From: Luteitalea sp.
Lineage (GTDB): Bacteria > Acidobacteriota > Vicinamibacteria > Vicinamibacterales > Vicinamibacteraceae
Assembly: GCA_009377605.1 (NCBI GenBank)
Contig: WHTT01000021.1
Location: forward strand, 17,466 to 81,465
Length of the DNA: 64,000 bases
Direction of reading: 5' to 3'
Shown here: positions 1 to 8,579 of the stretch, piece after piece
How positions within the stretch are numbered: the stretch's first letter is position 1
Layout of the letters: every line of letters starts with the position of its first letter
Made by a program: the position numbers and the translations under genes
The notes under the pieces: generated by a model
The model's input: the letters and a program-made list of their open reading frames with translations, nothing else
What the model was told of the DNA's origin: nothing
Database searches by the model: none

Positions 1-80
1 CGCCGGCCCGCACGTGCGAGCGCGAGCACGGCATGGCTGCCGATGTACCCAGCGCCGCCGGTCACCAAAACCGTCGACAC
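1..80 (-). CDS. galE: UDP-glucose 4-epimerase, N-terminal 26 codons only
   Basis: Partial gene that leaves the window at base 1. Read leftward from a GTG at 80, the sequence encodes VSTVLVTGGAGYIGSHAV. GGAGYIGSH is the NAD-binding glycine motif typical of GalE-type short-chain epimerases, which interconvert UDP-glucose and UDP-galactose. The start lies two bases after the ugd stop codon, so the two are very likely co-transcribed and translationally linked, supplying nucleotide sugars to the polysaccharide cluster on the right. Only the nucleotide-binding start is visible, so another epimerase of the same superfamily remains possible. Confidence 0.75.
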   Translation of the reverse strand, partial: MSTVLVTGGAGYIGSHAVLALARAGR

Positions 81-82
81 GG

Positions 83-1378
83 CTACCTCCCGATCGAGTA
101 ATAGGTGAAGCCGAGCCCGCGGAGGTGCTCAGGCTTGTAGATGTTCCGCCCATCGAAGACGACGGGCGATCGCATGAGCTTCTTCATGCGGTCAAAGTCC
201 GGCTCGCGGAACTCGTTCCACTCCGTCACGAGCGCCAGCGCGTCCGCGCCCTTGAGGGCATCGTAGCTGCGGCTGGCGTAGGTGATACGCGTGCCGAAGT
301 GTCGGCGGGCCACCTCGCGCGCCTCCGGGTCATACGCCTGGACGCGTGCGCCGCGCGTGAGTAAGTGCTCGATGATCGTGATGGCCGGCGCTTCCCGCAT
401 ATCGTCGGTGCGCGGCTTGAAGGCCAGTCCCCAGACGCCGATGACCTTGCGTTTCAGCCCGCCGAAGTGCTGCTCCATCTTGTCCACCAGGCGCTCCTTC
501 TGGCGCTCGTTCACCTGCTCGCAGGCCTCGAGGATCTTGAACTTGTATCCGTGGTCCGCGGCAAACCGCCCCAGCGCTTTGACGTCTTTTGGGAAGCAGC
601 TCCCTCCGTACCCGACGCCCGGAAACAGGAACGACGCACCAATGCGACGGTCCGATGCCACCGCGCGCCGTACCTGGTCCACGTTGGCGCCGACCAGCTC
701 ACAGACGTTCGCTACCTCGTTCATGAAGGAGATGCGCGTCGCCAGCATTGCATTCGCCGCGTACTTGCACAGCTCGGCGCTGGAACAGTCCATCACCATG
801 ACCGGTGCACCCGTCCGGGTAAACGGGGCGTAGAGCTCCACCATGAGTTCGGCGGCACGATCGTCGTCGGCGCCTATCACCACGCGGTCCGGCTTGAGGA
901 AGTCGTCGACCGCCGCGCCCTGCTTGAGGAACTCCGGGTTGCTCACGACGCTGAAGGGATGTTTGGTCTCGGCGCTCATGACCTTCCGCACGCGGGCGGT
1001 GGTCCCAACCGGCACGGTGCTCTTGTCGACAATCACCTTGTAGCCGTCCATCACCTTGGCGATCTCGCGCGCCGCAGCGAGCACGTGCTGCAAATCGGCC
1101 GACCCGTCCTCCCCCTGAGGCGTCCCGACGGCAATGAACACCAGGCTCGAGCTCCGGACGGCCCGAGGCAAGTTCGTCGTGAAGCTCAGACGCTTCTCCT
1201 CTGTGTTTCGGTCGACGAGCTCTTGGAGACCAGGCTCGTAGATGGGCAGCTTGCCACGCCTGAGCTGTCGTATCTTTCCTTCATCTTTGTCGACACAGAC
1301 GACATCGTTGCCGTTCTCGGCAAAGCAGGCGCCTGCCACCAGTCCCACGTACCCTGTCCCGACGACCGCAATCTTCAT
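83..1378 (-). CDS. ugd: UDP-glucose 6-dehydrogenase
   Basis: Cytosolic NAD-dependent enzyme oxidising UDP-glucose to UDP-glucuronate, a precursor for acidic or xylose-containing polysaccharide. The 431-aa protein has the family's normal length. It starts with the Rossmann motif VVGTGYVGL (residues 5-13), has the central dimerisation segment, and carries the catalytic cysteine C261 in GYGGSCFPKD. ATG 1378 is preferred over the in-frame TTG two codons upstream because the protein then begins directly with MKIAVVG. It is divergent from the glycosyltransferase at 1435 with a 56-bp shared promoter region, and followed within two bases by galE. Its product is the substrate of the decarboxylase-like enzyme at 8580. 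Confidence 0.95.
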   Translation of the reverse strand: MKIAVVGTGYVGLVAGACFAENGNDVVCVDKDEGKIRQLRRGKLPIYEPGLQELVDRNTEEKRLSFTTNLPRAVRSSSLVFIAVGTPQGEDGSADLQHVLAAAREIAKVMDGYKVIVDKSTVPVGTTARVRKVMSAETKHPFSVVSNPEFLKQGAAVDDFLKPDRVVIGADDDRAAELMVELYAPFTRTGAPVMVMDCSSAELCKYAANAMLATRISFMNEVANVCELVGANVDQVRRAVASDRRIGASFLFPGVGYGGSCFPKDVKALGRFAADHGYKFKILEACEQVNERQKERLVDKMEQHFGGLKRKVIGVWGLAFKPRTDDMREAPAITIIEHLLTRGARVQAYDPEAREVARRHFGTRITYASRSYDALKGADALALVTEWNEFREPDFDRMKKLMRSPVVFDGRNIYKPEHLRGLGFTYYSIGR

Positions 1379-1434
1379 GGGCAATCACTCCACAGTTCAC
1401 CGCACGAACGAATACGCTAGCATACACAACCGCT

Positions 1435-2562
1435 GTGCGTATCCTTCTCGACTATCGTCCCGCCTTGCGACAGCGCTCTGGGGTCGGGGAGTACGTGCAC
1501 CAGCTCGCAGGCGCCCTTGCCGACGAGGGCACCCACGACATCACGCTCTTCTCGAGCTCATGGCGGCATGTCGTCGTGCGACCACCCTCGGGCACAGCCG
1601 TCGTCGACCGCGCCGTTCCGGTGCGATTGCTGAACTTTCTCTGGCACCGGCTGGAGCGGCCCTCGGTCGAGTGGCTGACGGGTGGCGCGTTCGATGTGGT
1701 GCACGCACCGCATCCACTCCTGCTCCCGTCGCAGCGAGCCGCGCGTGTTGTGACGATTCACGACCTCGCCTTTCTCGAACACCCGGAGTGGACGCGTCAC
1801 GAGATTCGGCGCGATTACCCGGCGCTCGTCCGGGCGCACGCGCAGCGCGCCGACGCGATCGTGACCGTGTCACGTGCCGTTGCACGGCAGGTGGTGGAGC
1901 GCCTTGGCGTCGCCGAAGAGCGTGTCGGGGTGTGCCCCCACGGCGCGCCGCCCTGGCAAGCCCGGGACCATGTGCCGACCCATGGCTACCTCCTGTTTGT
2001 TGGCACTCTGGAGCCACGCAAGAATGTTGGCACGCTGCTGGAGGCATACGCGCGGCTGGTCGAGCGCCATCCGACAGTGCCAGAGCTCGTCCTGGCCGGC
2101 GCTCCCACACCGGCGGCGCAGCCATGGCTGGAGGCGCTGGCGCGGCCGCCGCTGGTGGGCCGAACGAGACATGTGGGTTACGTGGAGGACAGCGGCCGCA
2201 CGTCGTTGTACCGGGATGCCCTGATGCTTGTCCTGCCATCCTGGGACGAAGGGTTTGGCCTCCCCGTCGTTGAAGCAATGGCGGCCGGCGTCCCGGTGAT
2301 CGTCTCGAACCGTGGTGCGCTTCCGGAGGTCGTGGGTAATGCAGGCGTCGTCGTCGACGCTGCCGATAGCGCTGCCCTGAGCGCGGCGATGGCGGAGCTG
2401 CTCGAGCATCCAGCGCAGCTCGAAACGCTCAGACAGCGCGGAATCTTACGCGCGCAGCAGTTCACTTGGGCAGCATCGGCACGCGCGCATTGCGCGGTCT
2501 ACGAGGCAGCGGCGGAGCGTGCACGTCGCCGACTCGGAGAGGCTCGAGGGTCGAGGGTGTGA
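1435..2562 (+). CDS. GT4-family glycosyltransferase (exopolysaccharide)
   Basis: Cytosolic retaining glycosyltransferase of the GT-B fold, 375 aa. The N-terminal domain has the acceptor-side motif SGVGEYVHQLAGAL. The C-terminal donor domain has VGTLEPRKNVGTLLEAY and the E-x7-E nucleotide-sugar motif in DEGFGLPVVEAMAAG. The start is GTG 1435, the first start that retains MRILLDYRP. The stop TGA (2560-2562) shares its A with the ATG of the next gene, so the two are translationally coupled. The sugar donor and acceptor cannot be read from sequence; a mannosyl- or rhamnosyl-type transferase is a guess from family resemblance. Confidence 0.88.
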   Translation: MRILLDYRPALRQRSGVGEYVHQLAGALADEGTHDITLFSSSWRHVVVRPPSGTAVVDRAVPVRLLNFLWHRLERPSVEWLTGGAFDVVHAPHPLLLPSQRAARVVTIHDLAFLEHPEWTRHEIRRDYPALVRAHAQRADAIVTVSRAVARQVVERLGVAEERVGVCPHGAPPWQARDHVPTHGYLLFVGTLEPRKNVGTLLEAYARLVERHPTVPELVLAGAPTPAAQPWLEALARPPLVGRTRHVGYVEDSGRTSLYRDALMLVLPSWDEGFGLPVVEAMAAGVPVIVSNRGALPEVVGNAGVVVDAADSAALSAAMAELLEHPAQLETLRQRGILRAQQFTWAASARAHCAVYEAAAERARRRLGEARGSRV

Positions 2563-3671
2563 TGCGCATTGCGGTGGACGCGCGGGAGTTGAGCGAGCGT
2601 CCGACGGGTGTGGGGCGCTACCTGGCAGAGTTGCTTGCGGGTTGGACCCGCAGCCCCACGGCCCGCGCGCACGAGCTGCTGCTCTACACGACGGCAGCGC
2701 CCTCGTCTCGAGAGGCCATCATTGGCACCGGCGGCGCGACCGTGGCATGGCGGGCGCTTCCAGGCACCTCGAATCTGCTCTGGGAGCAGCATCACTTGGC
2801 CCGCGCGGTGCGACATGAGCGCCCAGATGTGCTCTTCTGCCCGGCCTACTCCGCGCCACTCGCCATACGAGTGCCCGTGGTGTTGACGCTACACGACATC
2901 TCGTTCGTCGCACATCCAGAATGGTTCGGATGGCGCGAGGGCCTGCGCAGGCGGCTGCTGGCCAGGCTCAGTGCACGCCGCGCACGGCGACTCGTCACCA
3001 TGAGTCGGTTTTCGGCAGGAGAAATCACGCAGCGGCTGCGCGTGCCAGCGGATCGCATTGCCACGATCCCCTTGGCAGTGGATCACCGTCTCGGCGCGAA
3101 AGCGCACGCCGAGGAAGGCACGGGACGCCGTGAGCCGCTCGTGCTGTACGTGGGTTCAATCTTCAATCGCCGCAACGTGCCAGCGCTCATCCGTGCGTTC
3201 AGTCGTCTGGTCGACACCCAGCCGGACGCGCACCTCGCGATCGTCGGCGAGAATCGCTCACATCCGCGCGAGCCGATCGCGCGCTGCATCGCCGAGAGCA
3301 GCCGCGCGGCGCACATCACCTGGAAGCCGTATGTCAGCGAGGACGAGTTGGCGGCGCTTTACTCGCGAGCGTCGATCTTTGCATTTCTCTCCACATACGA
3401 GGGATTCGGCTTGACACCGCTCGAAGCGCTTGCGGCGGGAATGCCGATCGTTGTCGCCGATACGCCCGTCGCACGCGAGGTCTATGGTGATGCGGCCGCG
3501 TTCGTCGATCCCCACCACGAGGAGGAGGTGGCGGGCGTGATGGCACGGCTGCTGTCCGGTGGCGACCAACGAACGGCGATCTTGGAGGCGGCCCCGCACG
3601 TACTGCGCCGATACAGGTGGGAGGCCACCGCGGCCGCCACCTTGAGGGTGCTCGAAGAGGCTGCCAGGTGA
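2562..3671 (+). CDS. GT4-family glycosyltransferase
   Basis: Second GT-B glycosyltransferase of the cluster, 369 aa. ATG 2562 overlaps the previous stop by one base and gives MRIAVDARELSERPTGVGRY, the standard N-terminus of this subfamily. The frame is open further upstream, but that sequence is the previous gene read in another frame. The C-terminal donor site shows VGSIFNRRNVPALIRAF and YEGFGLTPLEALAAGMP with the two spaced glutamates. It is paralogous to the genes at 1435 and 4632 and overlaps the next gene by four bases. It probably adds one sugar of a lipid-linked repeat unit; the specificity is unknown. Confidence 0.87.
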   Translation: MRIAVDARELSERPTGVGRYLAELLAGWTRSPTARAHELLLYTTAAPSSREAIIGTGGATVAWRALPGTSNLLWEQHHLARAVRHERPDVLFCPAYSAPLAIRVPVVLTLHDISFVAHPEWFGWREGLRRRLLARLSARRARRLVTMSRFSAGEITQRLRVPADRIATIPLAVDHRLGAKAHAEEGTGRREPLVLYVGSIFNRRNVPALIRAFSRLVDTQPDAHLAIVGENRSHPREPIARCIAESSRAAHITWKPYVSEDELAALYSRASIFAFLSTYEGFGLTPLEALAAGMPIVVADTPVAREVYGDAAAFVDPHHEEEVAGVMARLLSGGDQRTAILEAAPHVLRRYRWEATAAATLRVLEEAAR

Positions 3672-4489
3672 CCTCTGTCGCCATTGTGATCGTGAGCTTC
3701 AATACGCGTGCCGATCTCGCGCGCTGCCTCGCTTCACTTGGGGCACATCCTCCAGTCACGCCCCACCAGATCGTCGTTGTCGACAACGCGTCAGCCGATG
3801 GCAGCGCGGACTTCGTTGCTGCGGCGTGGCCTGAGGCGTGCCTGATTCGCAACGACACGAACGTCGGCTTCGCGCGCGCCACCAACCAGGGAATCCGCAG
3901 AACGACAGGTGATCTGGTGCTGCTCCTCAATAGCGACACGATCGTGTCGTCTGCAGCCATCGACGCGCTGTGCCAGGCGCTGCTGTCGGATCCGCAGGCT
4001 GTTGCCGCCGGTCCACGCCTGGTCGACACGACCGGTTGGGCGGAGCTGTCATTCGGCCGCATGGTCAGCCCCTGGAACGAGCTTCGCCAGAAGACGCTCG
4101 GATGGCTGTCAGTGGCGGGGCCCGCCTGGGCTCGCCATCGACTTCAAGAGCGGACCAAGGTGCGGCGGTACGCCGACTGGGTGAGCGGCGCCTGCTTGCT
4201 CGTTCGACGCCGGGCCGCGGAGGCTGCCGGGCTACTGGACGACCGATTCTTCATGTACGGCGAGGACGTCGATTTCTGCGCGGCGCTGCGTGCGGGCGGC
4301 GGCCGCATCCTCTTCGTGCCAAGCGTCGAAGTCGTGCACCTGCGCGGGCGGTCCGGCCGGGCGACGCCGGCGGCCACGATGACCGCGTATCGCCGCAGCC
4401 AGATTGCCTTCTATCAGAAGCATCACCCCGCGTGGGTTCCTGCGCTGAAGGGCTACTTGTGGCTTCGGGGGCAGCTTCGCGACGTGTGA
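3668..4489 (+). CDS. GT2-family glycosyltransferase
   Basis: Inverting GT-A glycosyltransferase of 273 aa, resembling rhamnosyltransferases of the WbbL type. It has VIVSFNTRADLARCL at the N-terminus, VVDNASADGS, NVGFARATNQG and the metal/nucleotide-binding LLLNSDT, and later DDRFFMYGEDVDFCAALRAGG, which holds the acid cluster typical of the family. The start GTG 3668 sits inside a GTGA overlap with the preceding stop, so it is translationally coupled. No membrane segment is evident, so it probably acts at the inner face of the membrane on lipid-linked intermediates. Confidence 0.88.
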   Translation: MTSVAIVIVSFNTRADLARCLASLGAHPPVTPHQIVVVDNASADGSADFVAAAWPEACLIRNDTNVGFARATNQGIRRTTGDLVLLLNSDTIVSSAAIDALCQALLSDPQAVAAGPRLVDTTGWAELSFGRMVSPWNELRQKTLGWLSVAGPAWARHRLQERTKVRRYADWVSGACLLVRRRAAEAAGLLDDRFFMYGEDVDFCAALRAGGGRILFVPSVEVVHLRGRSGRATPAATMTAYRRSQIAFYQKHHPAWVPALKGYLWLRGQLRDV

Positions 4490-4498
4490 GGAGAGCAG

Positions 4499-4622
4499 TC
4501 GTCAGTGGCCAGTGGTCAGTGGGCCTCGGGCAGGTGCGAGCTTACGTGGTTGTGGTCGGACGGCACCCCCCGTTCCATCGAGCCGCCGGCTGATCACTGG
4601 CCACTGAACACTGATCACTGAT
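4499..4622 (+). repeat. Paired 7-bp degenerate arrays (CAGTGGN type)
   Basis: The spacer between two glycosyltransferase genes. The left arm (about 4502-4521) is a run of 7-base units CAGTGGC, CAGTGGT, CAGTGGG. The right arm (4591-4622) is the reverse-complement type, CACTGGC, CACTGAA, CACTGAT. About 70 bases separate the arms. The arms could fold into a long imperfect hairpin. The same family appears at 10706-10742. Confidence 0.8.
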
Positions 4623-4631
4623 AATGGTTCC

Positions 4632-5744
4632 GTGCGCATCGCGATCGACATCCGAAAGCTCCACGACTTCGGGATCGGCACGTACGTACGAAACATGCTG
4701 CGTCAACTGGCGCGGATCGACGCCGAAACCGAGTACGTGCTCCTCTGCAGGCCAGAGGACCGGGTAGCCGCCGCACAACTGGGCCCAAACTTTCGTGCCG
4801 TGGTCGAAGCCAGCAGGCCTTACTCGGTCCGTGAGCAGCTCGCCGTGCCTGCCAAGCTGCGGCGCGAGCGTGTCGACGTATTCCACACACCACATTACGT
4901 CTTGCCGCCGCTGGTCCGGTGCAAGTCAGTGGTCACCATCCATGACTGCATCCACCTGATGTTCCCGCAGTACCTGCCCAATCGGCTGGCCTATAGCTAC
5001 GCCCGCGCCTCCATGTGGGCCGCCGCGCGAGCAGCCTGTCGGATACTCACCGTGTCCGAAGCGTCGAAGCACGACATCCTGCGCTATTGCCGCGTGCCAG
5101 CCGAGAAAGTGACGGTTATCCCCAATGCCATCGACGATCGGTTCGGCACGCCGCCAACCGACGAGGAGATCCGCGTCGTGCGCGAGCGCTACCAGCTCCA
5201 CGACCCCTTCGTGCTGTATGCCGGCAACGTCAAGCCGCACAAGAACATCGGCCGACTCATCGAAGCGTTTGGTCTCGTGCATCGGGGCGGGCTCGACCAC
5301 ATCAAGCTCCTCGTCATCGGCGATGAGATCTCCAAATACACGACGCTGCGGCGGGCCGTCCACCGAAACAAGCTGCACACGCACGTCCGTTTCCTCGGAT
5401 TCGTGCCCGATAGCACGCTTGCCGTGCTGTATCGGCTGGCGGGCGTCTTCGTGTTTCCATCGCTGTACGAAGGCTTTGGTCTGCCTCCGCTCGAGGCCAT
5501 GGCGAGCGGCACGCCTGTCGTTACCTCGAATGTCTCGTCGTTGCCCGAAGTCGTTGGCGATGCGGCCCTGCTCATCGATCCCCACGATACGCAAGCGATT
5601 GCGGATGCAATTAGACGCGTGCTGACCGACTGTGAGCTGCGGCATGAGCTGCGCGCGCGCGGCTTGGCACGGGCACGGATCTACTCGTGGGAACGATCGG
5701 TCCGCCGCGTGCGCGAGATTTACGACGAAGTGGCCGGGGAGTAG
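4632..5744 (+). CDS. GT4-family glycosyltransferase
   Basis: Third GT-B transferase of the cluster, 370 aa. GTG 4632 gives MRIAIDIRKLHDFGIGTYV, matching the start of its paralogues, and lies just after the repeat array. The donor domain has YAGNVKPHKNIGRLIEAF and YEGFGLPPLEAMASGTPV with the E-x7-E pair. The loop THDCIHLMFPQYLP resembles mannosyl/galactosyl transferases of capsule clusters. The array in front separates it from the coupled trio at 1435-4489, so it may have its own expression level. Its substrate is unknown. Confidence 0.87.
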   Translation: MRIAIDIRKLHDFGIGTYVRNMLRQLARIDAETEYVLLCRPEDRVAAAQLGPNFRAVVEASRPYSVREQLAVPAKLRRERVDVFHTPHYVLPPLVRCKSVVTIHDCIHLMFPQYLPNRLAYSYARASMWAAARAACRILTVSEASKHDILRYCRVPAEKVTVIPNAIDDRFGTPPTDEEIRVVRERYQLHDPFVLYAGNVKPHKNIGRLIEAFGLVHRGGLDHIKLLVIGDEISKYTTLRRAVHRNKLHTHVRFLGFVPDSTLAVLYRLAGVFVFPSLYEGFGLPPLEAMASGTPVVTSNVSSLPEVVGDAALLIDPHDTQAIADAIRRVLTDCELRHELRARGLARARIYSWERSVRRVREIYDEVAGE

Positions 5745-5746
5745 TG

Positions 5747-5865
5747 AGGGTGACAAGGTGACGGGGTGACAAGGTGACGGGGTGACAAGGTCAACAACGT
5801 GACGAGGTGACGGGTGATAGGGGCGACAAGGTCAATAACGTGACAAGTGAGCAGGTGACTCCTGT
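5747..5865 (+). repeat. 8-bp degenerate array (GTGACAAG/GTGACGGG type)
   Basis: Tandem 8-base units alternating GTGACAAG and GTGACGGG, degenerating towards the right (GTCAACAAC, GTGACGAG). Only the one orientation is present; I see no reverse-complement right arm. The array runs into the 5' part of the next open frame, so that gene's true start is hard to place. Related arrays lie at 29222-29448 and 39699-39890. Confidence 0.85.
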
Positions 5866-5872
5866 CGATGAA

Positions 5873-7009
5873 GTGACCTGGCAACGCGAGACCCGCGGTC
5901 TGCGTGTGGCCATCGTTCACGACTGGCTGACCGGCACGCGAGGCGGTGAGCGCCTCCTCGAAGCCGTGGTCCGGCTCTTTCCACAGGCGACCCTCTTCAC
6001 CTTGGTCCACCGCCGCGGGAGCATGGCCGCTGCTATCGAACAGTTACCGCCACGCACCTCCCCGCTACAGTGGCTGCCTCGTGCCTCCCGCTGGTACCGT
6101 CAGTATCTGCCGCTGTTTCCCTGGACCGTCGAGCAGTGGGACTTCGACGGCTTCGACCTGGTGATCAGCTCGAGCCACTGCGCGGTGAAATCGGTGGTTG
6201 CTCCTGGCCGGGCGCGACACCTCTGCTATTGCCACACGCCCGTCCGGTACGCCTGGGATCAGTTCGCCGCATACTTCGGTCGCGGCCGGACTGGGCCGGC
6301 GAGCCTACTGTTTCGGCTCGCCCTGGCGGCGTTTGCGCGCTGGGATCGCGCCACGAGTGGACGGCCGGACCGCTATGTGGCGAATTCCCAGTATGTTGCG
6401 GGACGAATCTACCGATACTATAATCGGCGAGCGGTTGTTGTGCATCCGCCGGTCGACACCGGCTTCTTTCTGCCCGACGGGCGCACTCCCGAGGCCTTTT
6501 ACCTGGTGGTCTCGGCCCTCGTGCCGTACAAGCGCCTCGACGTGGCAATCGAGGCCTGCCGGCGCCTGGGGAGATCGCTCAAGATCGTTGGCGAGGGTCC
6601 AGAGCTACCTCGGCTGCAGGCTCTGGCCGGTGGCCAGGTGGAGTTCGTCGGCAGGTTGAGTGACCAGGGCGTGCGCGATCTCTACCGGCGTGCGCGCGCG
6701 GTCCTGTTACCGGGGGAAGAGGATTTCGGTCTCGTGCCGCTCGAGGCACAGGCCTGTGGGCGGCCGGTTGTTGCGTTGGGGCGTGGTGGGGCGCGCGAGA
6801 GCGTGGTGTCCGGCGTCACCGGCATCCTGACGGAAGATGCGTCGGTGGACGGCTTTGCAGCAGGCCTGGCGCGCTTCGAGCAACAACAGTTCGCCGCCGA
6901 CCGAATCCGGCGGCATGCCGAACGGTTTTCGCTCGGTCGATTCTTCCAGGAGCTCCGCGCGGTGCTCCTGGATCTGATTCACAGCCCGATTGACAAGGTG
7001 CGATGGTAA
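5873..7009 (+). CDS. GT4-family glycosyltransferase
   Basis: Fourth GT-B transferase. The recognisable protein begins RVAIVHDWLTGTRGGERLLE and runs through RYVANSQYVAGRIYRYY and VSALVPYKRLDVAIEAC to EDFGLVPLEAQACGRP, the donor-binding glutamate motif. It resembles the mannosyl/glucosyl transferases that start assembly after the polyprenyl-phosphate step. The open frame extends back to 5807 through the GTGACAAG repeat; GTG 5873 or GTG 5906 is the more credible start, and I chose 5873. The end overlaps the next gene by seven bases. Confidence 0.82.
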   Translation: MTWQRETRGLRVAIVHDWLTGTRGGERLLEAVVRLFPQATLFTLVHRRGSMAAAIEQLPPRTSPLQWLPRASRWYRQYLPLFPWTVEQWDFDGFDLVISSSHCAVKSVVAPGRARHLCYCHTPVRYAWDQFAAYFGRGRTGPASLLFRLALAAFARWDRATSGRPDRYVANSQYVAGRIYRYYNRRAVVVHPPVDTGFFLPDGRTPEAFYLVVSALVPYKRLDVAIEACRRLGRSLKIVGEGPELPRLQALAGGQVEFVGRLSDQGVRDLYRRARAVLLPGEEDFGLVPLEAQACGRPVVALGRGGARESVVSGVTGILTEDASVDGFAAGLARFEQQQFAADRIRRHAERFSLGRFFQELRAVLLDLIHSPIDKVRW

Positions 7010-8442
7010 AGCGCTGGAACCGTCTGCTGATCGCGATTCACGTGGGAACCGACGCCCTCCTGGGGATGACGGCCTTCGTGCTCGCGTATCTCATTCGGTT
7101 CGAGAGCGGCCTCATCCCGCTCGCCAAGGGCCACCCGCCGTTTTCCCAGTATCTCCGCATCCTGCCGATTATTGGGCTGCTGGTGCCGCTGTCGTTCCAA
7201 CTGCACGGCATCTACCGTTTGCGGCGCGGGCGGTCCCGTGTCGACGATTTCTTCGCCGTCTTCGTCGGCACCATCCTGGCCGTCGTCCTCGGCGTGGTCT
7301 CTACGCTGTACATCCAAGCCTATTACGTCTCCGACGCCTTGAAGGATCGTGGCGCCTTCGAGGTGTCGCAGCTCGTGTGGGGCTTCTTTCTCGTCTTGAC
7401 GGTTGGCCTGACGTATCTCTCACGCGAGGCGGTACGCGAGGTCATGGAGGGCCGCTGGCGGAGAGGCATTGGACTCAAGCGGGTGTTGATTGCGGGCGCT
7501 GGCGACCTGGGCCGCCTCGTCGCGGACAAGGCTCTCGAGCACCGCGAGCTCGGCCTCAAGGTGGTCGGCTTCGTGGACGATCGAGCCGCCGATGACCACA
7601 TGGGCTACCGCGGCCTTCCGCTTCTCGGCACGCTCGATGATACGGCCGACATCATTCAGCGCGAGCGGATCGACCAGCTGTACGTGGCGCTGCCGCTCGA
7701 CGAGCACGTCAGGATGCTGGAGCTCGTCGACCATGCCAACCGCGAGATCGTCGATATCAAGGTCGTGCCCGACCTGCTGCAGATGATCTCGCTCAAAGCG
7801 CGCCTCGAGGAGCTCGATGGCATCCCGATCATCGATATCCACGACGCACCTCTGCGGGGCTTCAACGCCGTGCTCAAGCGCGCGATCGATATGATGCTAT
7901 CGGCCGCAGCCCTGGTTCTGCTCTCCGTCCCCATCGCCCTCGTCGGACTGCTGATCAAGCTCACCTCGTCTGGGCCCGCCCTGTTCCGGCAGGAGCGTAT
8001 GGGGCTCGACGGTCGGTCGTTCCACGTGTGGAAGTTTCGGTCGATGTACCACGATGCAGAGCAGCTCACCGGGCCGGTGATGGCGAGTGCAGACGACCCG
8101 CGTTGCACGCCCGTGGGCCGCTTGCTTCGTCGCACGAACCTCGACGAGCTCCCGCAGTTCTGGAACGTCTTGAAGGGGGACATGTCGCTCGTGGGGCCAC
8201 GGCCGGAACGTCCGCATTTCGTCGAGCAGTTCAGGCACCAGATTCCCCAGTACATGCTGCGCCACAAGGTGCGCGCCGGACTCACGGGCTGGGCACAGGT
8301 CAACGGCTGGCGAGGGAACACGTCCATCGAGAAACGAATCGAGTACGATCTCTACTACATTCAAAACTGGTCGGTCATGCTCGATCTCAAGATCATGTGG
8401 CTGACCCTGTTTCGTGGCTTCTTTCACAGGCACGCTCATTGA
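7003..8442 (+). CDS. Undecaprenyl-phosphate sugar-1-phosphate transferase
   Basis: Membrane enzyme that starts repeat-unit synthesis by moving a sugar-1-phosphate onto undecaprenyl phosphate. It is 479 aa, of the exopolysaccharide polyprenyl glycosylphosphotransferase (WcaJ/EpsE-like) type. The N-terminal third is hydrophobic with several membrane segments. The middle is a nucleotide-binding domain (KRVLIAGAGDLGRLVADKA, then VVGFVDD). The catalytic domain begins with a membrane hairpin after KRAIDMML and has FRQERMGLDG, WKFRSM, LDELPQFWNVLKGDMSLVGP and RPERPHFVEQF. The start overlaps the previous gene by seven bases. It marks the cluster as a Wzx/Wzy- or synthase-type exopolysaccharide locus, although no flippase or polymerase is in the window. 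Confidence 0.92.
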   Translation: MVKRWNRLLIAIHVGTDALLGMTAFVLAYLIRFESGLIPLAKGHPPFSQYLRILPIIGLLVPLSFQLHGIYRLRRGRSRVDDFFAVFVGTILAVVLGVVSTLYIQAYYVSDALKDRGAFEVSQLVWGFFLVLTVGLTYLSREAVREVMEGRWRRGIGLKRVLIAGAGDLGRLVADKALEHRELGLKVVGFVDDRAADDHMGYRGLPLLGTLDDTADIIQRERIDQLYVALPLDEHVRMLELVDHANREIVDIKVVPDLLQMISLKARLEELDGIPIIDIHDAPLRGFNAVLKRAIDMMLSAAALVLLSVPIALVGLLIKLTSSGPALFRQERMGLDGRSFHVWKFRSMYHDAEQLTGPVMASADDPRCTPVGRLLRRTNLDELPQFWNVLKGDMSLVGPRPERPHFVEQFRHQIPQYMLRHKVRAGLTGWAQVNGWRGNTSIEKRIEYDLYYIQNWSVMLDLKIMWLTLFRGFFHRHAH

Positions 8443-8579
8443 CAGGTTCTTGGTCCTTGGTGCTTGGTGCGCTCATGATGCCCGAGAAGGTGCGATCGAT
8501 GGCGCCCCGGTGCCTTGAAGACAAGCCACCATTGTCCGTCGCCGAACTAAGAACCAAGAACCAAGAACCAAGGACCTAA
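8443..8579 (+). repeat. Paired 7-bp degenerate arrays (TTGGTCC type)
   Basis: The left arm (about 8445-8468) repeats TTGGTCC-like heptamers. The right arm (8548-8577) repeats the complementary CCAAGAA heptamer three times. About 75 bases of unique sequence lie between. It fills the whole spacer between the phosphotransferase and the epimerase and ends one or two bases before the next ATG. Relatives are at 22738-22850 and 41438-41552. Confidence 0.85.

Noticed and set aside
365..1420. Long rightward open frame opposite ugd
   Set aside because: Antisense shadow of a well-supported gene in high-GC DNA; His/Arg/Val-rich with no motif.
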